Positions 53,264-61,252 of a DNA stretch of 64,000 bases are shown in pieces. Source of the stretch: Flavobacterium sp. (GTDB lineage: Bacteria; Bacteroidota; Bacteroidia; Flavobacteriales; Flavobacteriaceae); the NCBI RefSeq assembly GCF_017744675.1, contig NZ_JAGIAV010000004.1, positions 172,567 through 236,566 on the forward strand, read 5' to 3'. The notes under the pieces are model-generated. The model did not search any database. It saw only the letters and a list, made by a program, of their open reading frames with translations, and was not told the origin of the DNA. Within the stretch, counting starts at the first letter, position 1; the number at the start of each line of letters is the position of its first letter. A program made the translations under genes and the position numbers.

Positions 53264-53716
53264 ATGCTTAAACTTAATTTCCCTGCTTATAGTTTCCGAT
53301 TCAAAAATAGCGAAAATAAAGTGTCTATTTTTGATGAAATCAGGAAAAAATTTATAATTCTTACGCCAGAAGAATGGGTTCGCCAACATGTAGTTCATTA
53401 TCTGATGCATGAGAAAAAATACCCGAAATCGCTCATTAACGTAGAGAAAGTTTTAACTGTCAACGGATTACGAAAACGCTATGATGTAGTAGTGTTTAAC
53501 CCAAATGGCACTATACATATATTGGTAGAGTGTAAAGCTCCAGAAGTTAAAATCTCTCAAGCAACTTTTGATCAAATTGCTCGTTACAATATGACAATGC
53601 AGGCACGGTTTTTGAATGTCACCAACGGACTAAACCATTTTTATTGTCAAATGGATTTTGAAAACGAAAAATACGAGTTTTTGAGAAACCTTCCTGACTA
53701 TAAAGAAAACCATTAA
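53264..53716 (+). CDS. Stand-alone HsdR N-terminal-like nuclease domain protein
   Basis: A 150-residue protein matching only the N-terminal PD-(D/E)XK domain of type I restriction HsdR proteins (HSDR_N_2-like). The catalytic set is D74 (RYDVVVF), E89 and K91 (LVECKAP), followed by the Q-x-x-x-Y helix (FDQIARYN). No helicase, methylase or specificity gene is nearby, so it is not part of a visible restriction system. Such stand-alone proteins are conserved in Bacteroidota and may be repair nucleases; this is inference. The gene precedes a glycosyltransferase by 23 bp. Confidence 0.88.
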   Translation: MLKLNFPAYSFRFKNSENKVSIFDEIRKKFIILTPEEWVRQHVVHYLMHEKKYPKSLINVEKVLTVNGLRKRYDVVVFNPNGTIHILVECKAPEVKISQATFDQIARYNMTMQARFLNVTNGLNHFYCQMDFENEKYEFLRNLPDYKENH

Positions 53717-53739
53717 ACAAATTAAATAACAAAGTACTT

Positions 53740-54759
53740 TTGGATAAAATAGCAGTTGTCATTTTAAATTGGAACGGAGTAAAATTGCTTGAGCAGTTTT
53801 TGCCATCTGTTATTCAGTTTTCAGAAGACGCAACAATATATGTTGCTGACAATGATTCTACAGATAATTCTGTAGCTTTTGTTACCGAACGTTTCCCAAC
53901 GGTAAAAATTGTAAAAAATTCTGGTAATCATGGCTTTGCAAAAGGCTACAATGATGCCTTACAACATATTGATGCAGAAATATATGCATTAGTAAATTCA
54001 GATATTGAAGTAATAGAAAACTGGCTTCAACCTGTACTGGATACTTTTGAAAAGGAAAAACAGACTGCCATTATCCAGCCAAAAATTCTTGATTTTAAAA
54101 ACAAGGAATACTTTGAATATGCAGGCGCAGCCGGCGGTTTCATTGATAAGTACGGATATCCGTTTTGTAGAGGAAGAATATTCGAAACAATCGAAAAAGA
54201 CAACGGGCAATATGATGATAATATAGAATTGTTTTGGGCTTCTGGCGCTTGTTTTTTCATTAGAAAAAATGTTTATCATGAATTAGGAGGTTTTGATGAA
54301 AGTTTCTTTGCACATCAAGAAGAAATAGATTTATGCTGGCGTGCTGCAAACGAAGGACACATTATAAAGTATAATTACCAATCTGTTGTTTACCACGTGG
54401 GTGGCGCAACGTTGCAACAGGGAAATCCTAAAAAAACGTATCTGAATTTTAGAAATTCACTATTAATGCTAGTTAAAAACCTTCCAAAAAGAGGATTGTT
54501 TTTTGTGATTTTCTTCCGCATGGTTTTAGATGGCATTGCTGGTATTCGCTTTCTTACACAAGGCAAGTTTGCACATACTTTTGCTATTCTAAAAGCACAT
54601 TTTTCATTTTATTGCTTATCTTTAAGATATCTTAAAAAACGTAAAGATTTCCAAATACAGCAATACTATTCGGTAAAAAGCATCGTTTTCCTTTATTATA
54701 TAAGGAAATTGACCTTATTTAAAGAAATCTTTAACAGTATTCAAAATATTAAAAACTAA
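53740..54759 (+). CDS. Family 2 glycosyltransferase, TTG start
   Basis: A 339-residue GT2 enzyme. It begins MDKIAVVILNWNGVKLLEQF with a TTG start codon at 53740; no ATG is near, and the family always starts at this strand. The DXD-like region is ALVNSDIEVIENW, the acceptor region FWASGACFFIRKN and GGFDESFFAHQEEIDLCWRA are typical of rhamnosyl-type or dTDP-sugar transferases. A possible membrane-associated part is at the C-terminus (about 245-262). Acceptor and sugar are unknown. It is a single gene between HsdR_N-like and OmpA genes. Confidence 0.93.
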   Translation: MDKIAVVILNWNGVKLLEQFLPSVIQFSEDATIYVADNDSTDNSVAFVTERFPTVKIVKNSGNHGFAKGYNDALQHIDAEIYALVNSDIEVIENWLQPVLDTFEKEKQTAIIQPKILDFKNKEYFEYAGAAGGFIDKYGYPFCRGRIFETIEKDNGQYDDNIELFWASGACFFIRKNVYHELGGFDESFFAHQEEIDLCWRAANEGHIIKYNYQSVVYHVGGATLQQGNPKKTYLNFRNSLLMLVKNLPKRGLFFVIFFRMVLDGIAGIRFLTQGKFAHTFAILKAHFSFYCLSLRYLKKRKDFQIQQYYSVKSIVFLYYIRKLTLFKEIFNSIQNIKN

Positions 54760-54764
54760 ATTTG
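54757..54764 (+). promoter_or_regulatory. -7 element upstream of the OmpA-like gene
   Basis: TAAATTTG matches TAnnTTTG, 28 nt before the start at 54793, overlapping the stop of the glycosyltransferase gene. No clear -33 box. Confidence 0.5.
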
Positions 54765-54792
54765 TAATTCAAGTCTAATTAAAATTAAATTT

Positions 54793-55626
54793 ATGAGAAA
54801 AATAGTTATCGCACTATCAGTATTAATGGCCCTAACATCATGTGTTTCTAAAAAGAAATATGCTGAGTTGGAAGCTAAAAACAAAGAGACTCAAGATTTG
54901 TTAAACTCATGTACTGTAAAATTAAATACGTGCTTAGAAGAAAAAGCTGGATTGGCTGCAACCGCTGAAAGCTACAAACAGCATAATCAAGATCTTATCA
55001 ATAGTTCTAAAGATTTAACTATCTTAACTACTAAAGGTGCCGAAAACCTTGAAAAATCTCTTGAAAGTTTAAAAGAAAAAGATTTAAAAATCTCTAGACT
55101 TCAAGACGCTTTAACTAAAAAAGACAGTGTTACTTTAGCGTTAGTCACAAGCTTAAAAGGAGCTGTTGGAATCAACGATCCAGACATCGAAATCAATGTT
55201 GAAAAAGGAGTTGTATTTATCTCTATCGCTGATAAATTATTGTTCAAAAGCGGAAGCTATGACGTAAGTGACAAAGCTAAAACTGTGTTAGCTAAAGTTG
55301 CTAAAGTTGTAAACGACAAACCTGATTTTGAATGTATGGTTGAAGGTCATACTGACGACGTTCCTTACAAAAGCAATGGAATCTTGCTAGACAACTGGGA
55401 TTTAAGTGTTAAACGTTCTACTTCAATTGTTCGTGTATTAACAAACGATTTAAATGTTAACCCTGCAAGATTAATTGCTGCTGGTAGAAGCTCTTATGTG
55501 CCATTAGTTGCAAACGATTCTGCTGAGAACAAAGCTCGTAACAGAAGAACTCGTATCGTAGTTATGCCAAAAATCGATCAGTTCTATGATATGATTGAAA
55601 AAGAAATGAAAAAACAAGCAAAATAA
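54793..55626 (+). CDS. OmpA-family lipoprotein
   Basis: A 277-residue lipoprotein: lipobox LTSC (ALSVLMALTSCVSKKKYAEL), a coiled coil (about 24-115) and a C-terminal OmpA peptidoglycan-binding domain (about 140-270). The last contains DKLLFKSGSYDVSDKAKTVL, EGHTDDVPYKSNG, NWDLSVKRSTSIVRVL, AAGRSSYVPL and the final NRRTRIVV. It should tether the outer membrane to peptidoglycan. It has its own promoter and a strong terminator. Confidence 0.95.
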   Translation: MRKIVIALSVLMALTSCVSKKKYAELEAKNKETQDLLNSCTVKLNTCLEEKAGLAATAESYKQHNQDLINSSKDLTILTTKGAENLEKSLESLKEKDLKISRLQDALTKKDSVTLALVTSLKGAVGINDPDIEINVEKGVVFISIADKLLFKSGSYDVSDKAKTVLAKVAKVVNDKPDFECMVEGHTDDVPYKSNGILLDNWDLSVKRSTSIVRVLTNDLNVNPARLIAAGRSSYVPLVANDSAENKARNRRTRIVVMPKIDQFYDMIEKEMKKQAK

Positions 55627-55643
55627 TCCTTGTTTACATAAAT

Positions 55644-55673
55644 AAAAAAGCAGGTCATTTGACCTGCTTTTTT
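55644..55673 (+). terminator. Terminator of the OmpA-like gene
   Basis: AAAAAAGCAGGTCA (55644-55657), loop TT, TGACCTGCTTTTTT (55660-55673): a perfect 14-bp stem with T-tract, 17 nt after the stop codon. Confidence 0.9.
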
Positions 55674-55805
55674 GTATTCTTAATCTTTCTTAATAAGCCA
55701 ATTAAATAGAAATTAAGAATAGCATTATCGTTAAGTAACTAACTAAATTTTAACATAATAAAGTTACTCATAATTTTTATACTTTTATACTTTTAGTGTA
55801 TTTTT

Positions 55806-56426
55806 TTACAAAATATCGACATCTCCCTTACCTTCCCTCACGATAACAGGCTCATGCTCAGAAAGATCGATAATTGTAGAACCTACATTATCTCCGTAAC
55901 CACCATCAATTACCAAGTCAACAAGATGCTGCCATTTTTCAAAAATTAATTCTGGATCTGTAGTATATTCTATCACATCATCTTCATCACGAATAGAAGT
56001 CGAAACAACAGGATTTCCTAGCTTACGAACAATTTCTAAAATGATAGCATTGTCGGGAACACGAATACCAACAGTAGTTTTCTTTTTAAATTCTTTCGGA
56101 AGATTGTTATTTCCAGGCAAAATAAAAGTATAAGGTCCTGGCAAAGCTCGCTTCAATATCTTAAAAGTAGACGTATCTATCTGTCTGACATAATCTGATA
56201 AATTGCTTAAATCATGGCAAATAAATGAAAAGTTGGCCTTTTCTAATTTAACGCCTTTTATTCTAGCAATTTTCTCCAAAGCTCTCGAATTGGTAATATC
56301 ACAACCTAAACCGTAAACAGTATCTGTCGGATAAATTACCAAACCACCATTCTGAAGCACTTTTACAACTTTTTCAATCGCTGCTTCACTTGGTTTATCT
56401 GGGTATATTTTTATAAATTCAGCCAT
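55806..56426 (-). CDS. L-threonylcarbamoyladenylate synthase family (Sua5/TsaC/YciO)
   Basis: A 206-residue YrdC-domain protein, either the TsaC-type enzyme that forms threonylcarbamoyl-AMP from Thr, bicarbonate and ATP for tRNA t6A, or its YciO relative. Motifs are GGLVIYPTDTVYGLGCDI, RIKGVKLEKANFSFICHDLS (the KR..R equivalent appears as K-x-x-K/N, as in YciO-like members), PGPYTFILPG and VGIRVPDN. TsaE, which acts later in the same modification, is encoded 12 kb upstream in this window. Confidence 0.88.
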   Translation of the reverse strand: MAEFIKIYPDKPSEAAIEKVVKVLQNGGLVIYPTDTVYGLGCDITNSRALEKIARIKGVKLEKANFSFICHDLSNLSDYVRQIDTSTFKILKRALPGPYTFILPGNNNLPKEFKKKTTVGIRVPDNAIILEIVRKLGNPVVSTSIRDEDDVIEYTTDPELIFEKWQHLVDLVIDGGYGDNVGSTIIDLSEHEPVIVREGKGDVDIL

Positions 56427-56433
56427 TTCTTTT

Positions 56434-56518
56434 TTGTTTCAAGTTAAAATTTCAGATTTCAAGTTTCAGGTTTCAAGTTGCGCGTTCCGTTAAACTTGGA
56501 ACCTGAAACTTGAAACAA
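56434..56518. repeat. TTGAAAC-family long inverted repeat
   Basis: The left arm (56434-56479) has five words including TGTTTCAAGTT and TCAAGTTTCAGGTTTCAAGT. The right arm (56492-56518) reads AACTTGGAACCTGAAACTTG and onward. It is the longest TTGAAAC unit in the window, in the gap between the helicase and Sua5/TsaC-type genes. Confidence 0.8.
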
Positions 56519-56528
56519 AAAAACTTTA

Positions 56529-58865
56529 CTATCCCACTACATCTAATTTAGCAAATCTTAACAACAATTTCTTGATTCCGCCTACTTCAAATTTAATTTC
56601 TGCTTTTCTATCTGCACCAACTCCTTCAAGATTTATTACTTCCCCTTTTCCAAAACGCTCATGCATCACAACATTTCCTACTGTTAGTTTGCTGTCAAAT
56701 AAGTTAGAATTTCCATTGCTTGGCGCATTTCCAGAAACAGGTTTTAACTTTCTAATATTTAAATCCGGTTTCGGACTATTGTCTGTAATGTGTTTTGGCG
56801 GAGTTCCTCCAACTGGTTTGCTTAATCTTAATTTTGATTTATCTACGTCGCCAAAAATATCCCCATCAATTGGAGATTTATAACGATAATTCGTCTCTGC
56901 TGGCGTTAAATATTCTAAATATTGATCTTCAATTTCTTCAATAAAACGAGAAGGCTCACTATCTGTTAGTTTTCCCCAACGGTAACGGGACTGAGCATAA
57001 GTCAAATACGCTTGATGCTCGGCACGAGTTAGTGCTACATAAAACAAACGGCGCTCTTCTTCAAGTTCACTCCTTGTACTCATACTCATGGCACTTGGAA
57101 ACAAATCTTCTTCCATTCCCACTACAAATACGTGCGGAAACTCCAGCCCTTTTGCCAAGTGAATCGTCATAAGCGCTACACGATCTTCATCATTAGTATC
57201 TTTATCTAAATCTGTTGCGAGAGCCACATCTTCCATAAATTCAGAAAGTGCGCCTCTTGCTCCATCAATTTCTCTTTGTCCTTCGGTAAAATCTTTAATA
57301 CCGTTTAAAAGCTCTTCGATATTCTGAATTTTTGCCATTCCTTCAGGAGTAGCATCTTTCTTCAATTCCTGAACCAAACCTGTTTTCTTTGCAACGTGAT
57401 CTGTAAGATAAAAAGCATCCTGATTCTGATCGATAACCTGAAAACTTTGAATCATAGTTACAAAATCTTTCAGCTTATTTTTGGTACCAGCATTTAGTTT
57501 CAAATCGATTTTATCGATATTTACCATTACCTCCCAAATCGAACGTTTGTAATGATTGGCTGCAATAGTAAGCTTTTCAATAGTAGTGTCCCCAATTCCA
57601 CGTGCTGGATAATTGATAACACGAATTAAAGCTTCCTCATCTTTCGGATTCAGAACCAAACGCAAATAGCATAAAACGTCTTTAATTTCTTTACGCTGAT
57701 AGAAAGACAATCCGCCATAAATTCTATACGGAATATCACGTTTTCTCAATGCATCCTCCATCGCACGCGACTGCGCATTGGTACGGTATAAAATTGCAAA
57801 AGCTCCATTGTGCAGCTGATTTTGCATTTTTTGTTCAAAAATTGTACTGGCTACAAAACGGCCTTCTTCAGCATCTGTCAAACTTCTGTGAACCTTAATT
57901 TTTGGCCCAAATTCATTCGCTGTCCAAACTACTTTATCAAGCTTCGTTTTATTATGTTCCATTACCGTATTTGCCGCTTCTACAATATTTCTTGTCGAAC
58001 GGTAATTCTGCTCTAAACGGAACATTACCACACCTTCGTAATCCTTTTGGAAATTCAAAATGTTGTTGATATTGGCTCCACGGAAAGCATAAATACTTTG
58101 CGCATCATCTCCAACCACACAAATATTTTGAAACTTATCAGACAAAGCTCTAACAATTAGGTACTGAGAGTGATTCGTATCTTGGTACTCATCTACCAGA
58201 ATATAGCGGAAACGATTTTGATATTTCGCCAGAACTTCAGGGAAACGAGTTAGCAATTCGTTGGTTTTCAACAACAAATCGTCAAAATCCATTGCACCGG
58301 CCTTAAAGCAACGTTCCACATATTGCTGATAAATCTCACCAAGACGCGGTTTCTTAGCCATTGCATCGGCTTCTATAAGCTCCGGATTATTGAAATATGC
58401 TTTTACTGTAATCAAGCTATTTTTATAACTAGATATACGGCCCAAAACCTGTTTTGGTTTATAAATATCACGATCCAGCTGCATTTCTTTGATAATTGAA
58501 GAAATCAATCGAGCCGAATCCTGAGAATCGTAAATAGTAAAATTGGAAGGATATCCTAAAAGCTCCGACTCAGCACGAAGAATACGGGCAAATATCGAGT
58601 GAAACGTCCCCATCCAAAGATTTTTGGCTTCAGACGCTCCCACAATATCCGAAATCCTGTGTTTCATCTCGCGGGCTGCTTTATTGGTAAAAGTCAGCGA
58701 CAAAATATTGAACGCATCAATTCCCTGATGCATCAAATAGGCTATTCTAATTGTTAAAACTCTGGTTTTTCCAGATCCTGCACCAGCAATAATAATCATT
58801 GGCCCGTCTTTCTTTAAAACAGGCGCTCTCTGCGCTTCGTTGAGCTGGTCAATATATTTCTGCAT
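56529..58865 (-). CDS. UvrD/PcrA-type ATP-dependent DNA helicase
   Basis: A 778-residue superfamily 1A helicase. Motifs in order: Q motif (LNEAQRAP), I (IIAGAGSGKTRVLTIR), Ia (LSLTFTNKAAREM), II (ILVDEYQDTNHSQY), III (VVGDDAQSIYAFRGA), IV (RLEQNYRSTRNIV), V (LMTIHLAKGLEFPHVFVVGM) and VI (RRLFYVALTRAEHQAYLTY). The C-terminal tail (about 690-778) contains a Tudor-like VGNVVMHERFGKGEVINLEG as in PcrA. It acts in nucleotide excision and mismatch repair and in removing RecA. Normal length. Confidence 0.95.
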   Translation of the reverse strand: MQKYIDQLNEAQRAPVLKKDGPMIIIAGAGSGKTRVLTIRIAYLMHQGIDAFNILSLTFTNKAAREMKHRISDIVGASEAKNLWMGTFHSIFARILRAESELLGYPSNFTIYDSQDSARLISSIIKEMQLDRDIYKPKQVLGRISSYKNSLITVKAYFNNPELIEADAMAKKPRLGEIYQQYVERCFKAGAMDFDDLLLKTNELLTRFPEVLAKYQNRFRYILVDEYQDTNHSQYLIVRALSDKFQNICVVGDDAQSIYAFRGANINNILNFQKDYEGVVMFRLEQNYRSTRNIVEAANTVMEHNKTKLDKVVWTANEFGPKIKVHRSLTDAEEGRFVASTIFEQKMQNQLHNGAFAILYRTNAQSRAMEDALRKRDIPYRIYGGLSFYQRKEIKDVLCYLRLVLNPKDEEALIRVINYPARGIGDTTIEKLTIAANHYKRSIWEVMVNIDKIDLKLNAGTKNKLKDFVTMIQSFQVIDQNQDAFYLTDHVAKKTGLVQELKKDATPEGMAKIQNIEELLNGIKDFTEGQREIDGARGALSEFMEDVALATDLDKDTNDEDRVALMTIHLAKGLEFPHVFVVGMEEDLFPSAMSMSTRSELEEERRLFYVALTRAEHQAYLTYAQSRYRWGKLTDSEPSRFIEEIEDQYLEYLTPAETNYRYKSPIDGDIFGDVDKSKLRLSKPVGGTPPKHITDNSPKPDLNIRKLKPVSGNAPSNGNSNLFDSKLTVGNVVMHERFGKGEVINLEGVGADRKAEIKFEVGGIKKLLLRFAKLDVVG

Positions 58866-58909
58866 GTAATTTTCTCCTTTTAGGCAAAAATAAGAATTAA
58901 AGATTTAAT

Positions 58910-58958
58910 AAGCTACTAAGTTGCTAAGGTTCTAAGAGACTAAGTTTTTTCTTTCTGA
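58910..58958. repeat. CTAAG-family word repeat, left copy
   Basis: AGCTACTAAGTTGCTAAGGT (58911-58930) is followed by TCTAAGAGACTAAGTTTTTT. The word spacing is about 9-10 nt. It is the partner of the inverted block at 59343-59386. Confidence 0.7.
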
Positions 58959-59152
58959 AGCCAAACAAAAGGCATTTTATTAGACATGGTTTCCCGCTTT
59001 CGGCTATATCTCTTCTCCCGATTGTCATCGGGATACGAGGATACCGCCTCAAACAAAGTTCACTGAACTCCAATTAAAATAAATATAAGGTGAAGTAATC
59101 AGGGCTAAAGACAAACAAATTGGCTTCTATTAAATATTGTGAAAGCACTAGA

Positions 59153-59308
59153 CTAAATATTATACTTATCTTTTAGTTTTTCTTTAAAATCTGAAAAGGA
59201 AATAACTCTTCCAGCTTTTATATCATCTTCGCTTTTTTCTAAAGCTTGAATCAAATCTTCATCAAAAAACTCATCTGTTACCCCTAGAATCTCCAAAACT
59301 TCATCCAT
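59153..59308 (-). CDS. Small acidic protein, antitoxin-like
   Basis: A 51-residue frame starting MDEVLEILGVTDEFFDEDLI and ending in ALEKSEDDIKAGRVISFSDF and KEKLKDKYNI. The acidic N-terminal half and the segment DIKAGRVIS followed by a short amphipathic helix recall the toxin-binding tails of ParD/RelB-type antitoxins. No toxin-like gene is present on either side, so it may be an orphan or remnant, or not an antitoxin at all. A family search is needed to decide. It lies between inverted CTAAG repeats. Confidence 0.5.
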   Translation of the reverse strand: MDEVLEILGVTDEFFDEDLIQALEKSEDDIKAGRVISFSDFKEKLKDKYNI

Positions 59309-59342
59309 TATTACAGTCAATTAAATTTATTAATAAATCAGA

Positions 59343-59386
59343 AAAAAAACTTAGCATCTTAGCACCTCAGAACCTTAGAATCTTAT
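59343..59386. repeat. CTAAG-family word repeat, inverted copy
   Basis: AACTTAGCATCTTAGCACCT is followed by CAGAACCTTAGAATCTTA. It is the reverse complement of the CTAAG vocabulary at 33891 and 58910. It slightly overlaps the stop of the TSUP gene. Confidence 0.72.
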
Positions 59387-60150
59387 TTAAAAAACACATC
59401 GTAAGCAAATCGAATCAAAGTTCCCACAACGACAATTAAAAAGAAAATTCGAATAAATCCGTTTCCTTTGTTGATGGCTAATTTTGCTCCGAGCCAACCT
59501 CCCAATCCGTTACTTATCGCCATGGGTATCGCAATAGACCAAATGATTTTTCCTTTTAGCATAAACAGACAAATTGAGCCAAAGTTGGTTGCTAGATTTA
59601 CCATTTTAGCATTTGCAGAAGCGTGAAGAAAATCGAATCCTAAAAGGGCGATAAAAGCTACTACAAAGAAACTTCCTGTTCCTGGTCCGATAAATCCGTC
59701 GTAAAAACCCACAATCATACTGATAACAACTGCGTAAAATATTTGTCTCGTCGGTGAATGATCTTTTGCCTCATGTTGCCCGAAATTTTTCTTGGCATAG
59801 GTATACACAAACAACAAGGACAAAACTACCAATAAAAGCGGTTTCATAAAATCATTGCTGACCATAGTTAAAATCGTAGATCCTAAAAATGCTGACGGAA
59901 CTGCCAGACACATCATGATAATTAAGAGTTTCCACTGAATCACTACTTTCTTTAAATATTGAAAAGCAGCAAAAGCAGTTCCGCTAAAAGCAGGGATTTT
60001 CAACGTTCCAATTACAGTCGAAACTGGTAGATTTGGCAGTAAAATTAATCCCATTGGAGTTTGGATTAATCCGCCTCCACCTACAATTGCATCAATAAAC
60101 CCTGCAGCAAACGCCGCCAAACAAAGAAAAAGTATTATATATAAATCCAT
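59383..60150 (-). CDS. TSUP/TauE-SafE-family membrane transporter
   Basis: A 255-residue inner-membrane protein with about seven or eight hydrophobic helices. Family landmarks are AAFAAGFIDAIVGGGGLIQTP in the first repeat (GGGGLIQTP) and FYDGFIGPGTGSFFVVAFIA in the second. TSUP proteins export or import sulfite, sulfoacetate or other organosulfur anions, but the substrate here is unknown. The start at 60150 (MDLYIILFLC) is preferred over 60204. The gene is divergent from the next one; its last bases overlap a CTAAG repeat arm. Confidence 0.92.
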   Translation of the reverse strand: MDLYIILFLCLAAFAAGFIDAIVGGGGLIQTPMGLILLPNLPVSTVIGTLKIPAFSGTAFAAFQYLKKVVIQWKLLIIMMCLAVPSAFLGSTILTMVSNDFMKPLLLVVLSLLFVYTYAKKNFGQHEAKDHSPTRQIFYAVVISMIVGFYDGFIGPGTGSFFVVAFIALLGFDFLHASANAKMVNLATNFGSICLFMLKGKIIWSIAIPMAISNGLGGWLGAKLAINKGNGFIRIFFLIVVVGTLIRFAYDVFFK

Positions 60151-60229
60151 TAAAAATATATTTCGGTCTCGGTCAAAAACAAGTTGTAAAAATACGTCTT
60201 CCATTTTGTTTATTACTATAAAATTAAAG

Positions 60230-60258
60230 TTGATTTTTGATCAAAAAGTATATTTTTG
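60230..60258 (+). promoter_or_regulatory. Promoter of the DUF7935-like gene
   Basis: TTG (60230-60232), 18-nt spacer, TATTTTTG (60251-60258): the best-spaced Bacteroidota promoter seen here. Transcription would start near 60265, so translation starts at 60275 and not at the upstream in-frame ATG at 60206. Confidence 0.75.
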
Positions 60259-60274
60259 CTTAAAAATTTTTCCA

Positions 60275-60799
60275 ATGGATTACAACAAAATAATAGAACT
60301 TGCGAGTTATACTTTACCAGCCTTAGTTACAGGAGTTGTAGCGTATCGTTTTTTTGAGCTGCACATTAAAAACAATGATAGAAAACGTGCTTTTTTATTA
60401 AACAAACAAGCGCATAAAGAATCGTTGCCTGTACGTTTGCAAGCTTATGAGCGTATGACTTTGTTTTTAGAGCGTATTAATTTGACCAAATTATTAATTA
60501 GACTTTCACCTATTTCTCAAAACAAACACGACTACGAAAATTATCTAATCGAACAAATCGAACAGGAATTTGAACATAATCTAACACAACAGATTTACAT
60601 GTCTGAAGAATGTTGGACCATTATTTCAACAGCAAAAAATGCAACAATCCAAATGATCCGTAAAGCTGCAATGAGTGATAAAGTAGAAAACGCTGATAAA
60701 CTTCGTGAAGTAATCTTAAATGACTTATTAGAAAAACAATCTCCAAGTAATGCTGCTTTAAGCTTTATTAAGTCTGAAGTAGCAGAACTATGGTATTAA
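60275..60799 (+). CDS. Membrane-anchored protein of unknown function (DUF7935-like)
   Basis: A 174-residue protein starting MDYNKIIELASYTLPALVTG with one N-terminal membrane helix (about 7-27). A soluble helical part follows (DRKRAFLLNKQAHKESLPVR, LQAYERMTLFLERINLTKLL). It resembles a family of unknown function in Flavobacteriia (I recall DUF7935). The last 12 bases overlap the end of the convergent HAD-like gene. Function unknown. Confidence 0.85.
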   Translation: MDYNKIIELASYTLPALVTGVVAYRFFELHIKNNDRKRAFLLNKQAHKESLPVRLQAYERMTLFLERINLTKLLIRLSPISQNKHDYENYLIEQIEQEFEHNLTQQIYMSEECWTIISTAKNATIQMIRKAAMSDKVENADKLREVILNDLLEKQSPSNAALSFIKSEVAELWY

Positions 60800-61234
60800 T
60801 TTGAGAGAGTCCAAAATCGTTTGAGACCAATTTTCATCTTTTTCGGAAATGACAATAGTTTTGAATCCGTATTTTTCACCTTCAATTTTGATTCCTTCCG
60901 AATCGTCAATATGAACATCAATTCCAAATATCGGAGGAAATTTGGTACATCTAAAATTGAACTTTTTTATTTCTCTAAGGTGTTTCTGTTCGTTTATAAT
61001 ATAATCTACAGAAACACCATAAAAGTAAAACATCCATTTAATCCGTATTATGCTTCTGTATGAAGTTGTGTAGATATAAATTCTATGTTGCTGCCTTTTT
61101 AGTTCCCTAAATAAACCAACAGTTCCTTTTCTTAACTTTTCAATACTAAAAAGCTTGTGGAACAAATTTGTTTTTTCAGAATCAAATTTACTGCTTGATA
61201 TCAAAGTGTCGTCGAGATCAAAAGATATTATCAT
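60788..61234 (-). CDS. HAD-like phosphatase-fold protein
   Basis: A 148-residue protein with the HAD nucleophile motif ISFDLDDTLISS (D6 and D8 equivalents), a TS motif (IYTTSYRS) and a late acidic pair (GIDVHIDDSEG). It lacks the large cap of typical HAD enzymes. It may be a small phosphatase; the substrate is unknown. It overlaps the convergent gene by 12 bp and lies 18 bp downstream of the patatin gene, so the two may share a transcript. Confidence 0.87.
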   Translation of the reverse strand: MIISFDLDDTLISSSKFDSEKTNLFHKLFSIEKLRKGTVGLFRELKRQQHRIYIYTTSYRSIIRIKWMFYFYGVSVDYIINEQKHLREIKKFNFRCTKFPPIFGIDVHIDDSEGIKIEGEKYGFKTIVISEKDENWSQTILDSLKLIP

Positions 61235-61252
61235 AAAAACAGTTTTAGAATT

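Larger units (their letters stand above)
58866..59382. other. 517-bp gap with inverted CTAAG repeats and one small gene
   Basis: CTAAG words in direct orientation (58910-58958) face the same family inverted (59343-59386). Between them are a 7-bp stem (TCCCGAT/ATCGGGA, 59018-59035) in an unusually GC-rich stretch (about 58990-59075) and a 51-codon gene (59153-59308). Confidence 0.65.

Noticed and set aside
53264..53716. Part of a restriction-modification system
   Set aside because: No methylase, specificity or helicase gene in the surrounding 10 kb.
53998..54279. Minus-strand frames opposite the glycosyltransferase
   Set aside because: Overlap the GT2 gene in antisense and contain no recognisable domain.
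60788..60799. Frameshift between the DUF7935-like and HAD-like genes
   Set aside because: They are on opposite strands with intact ends; the 12-bp overlap is a convergent arrangement.
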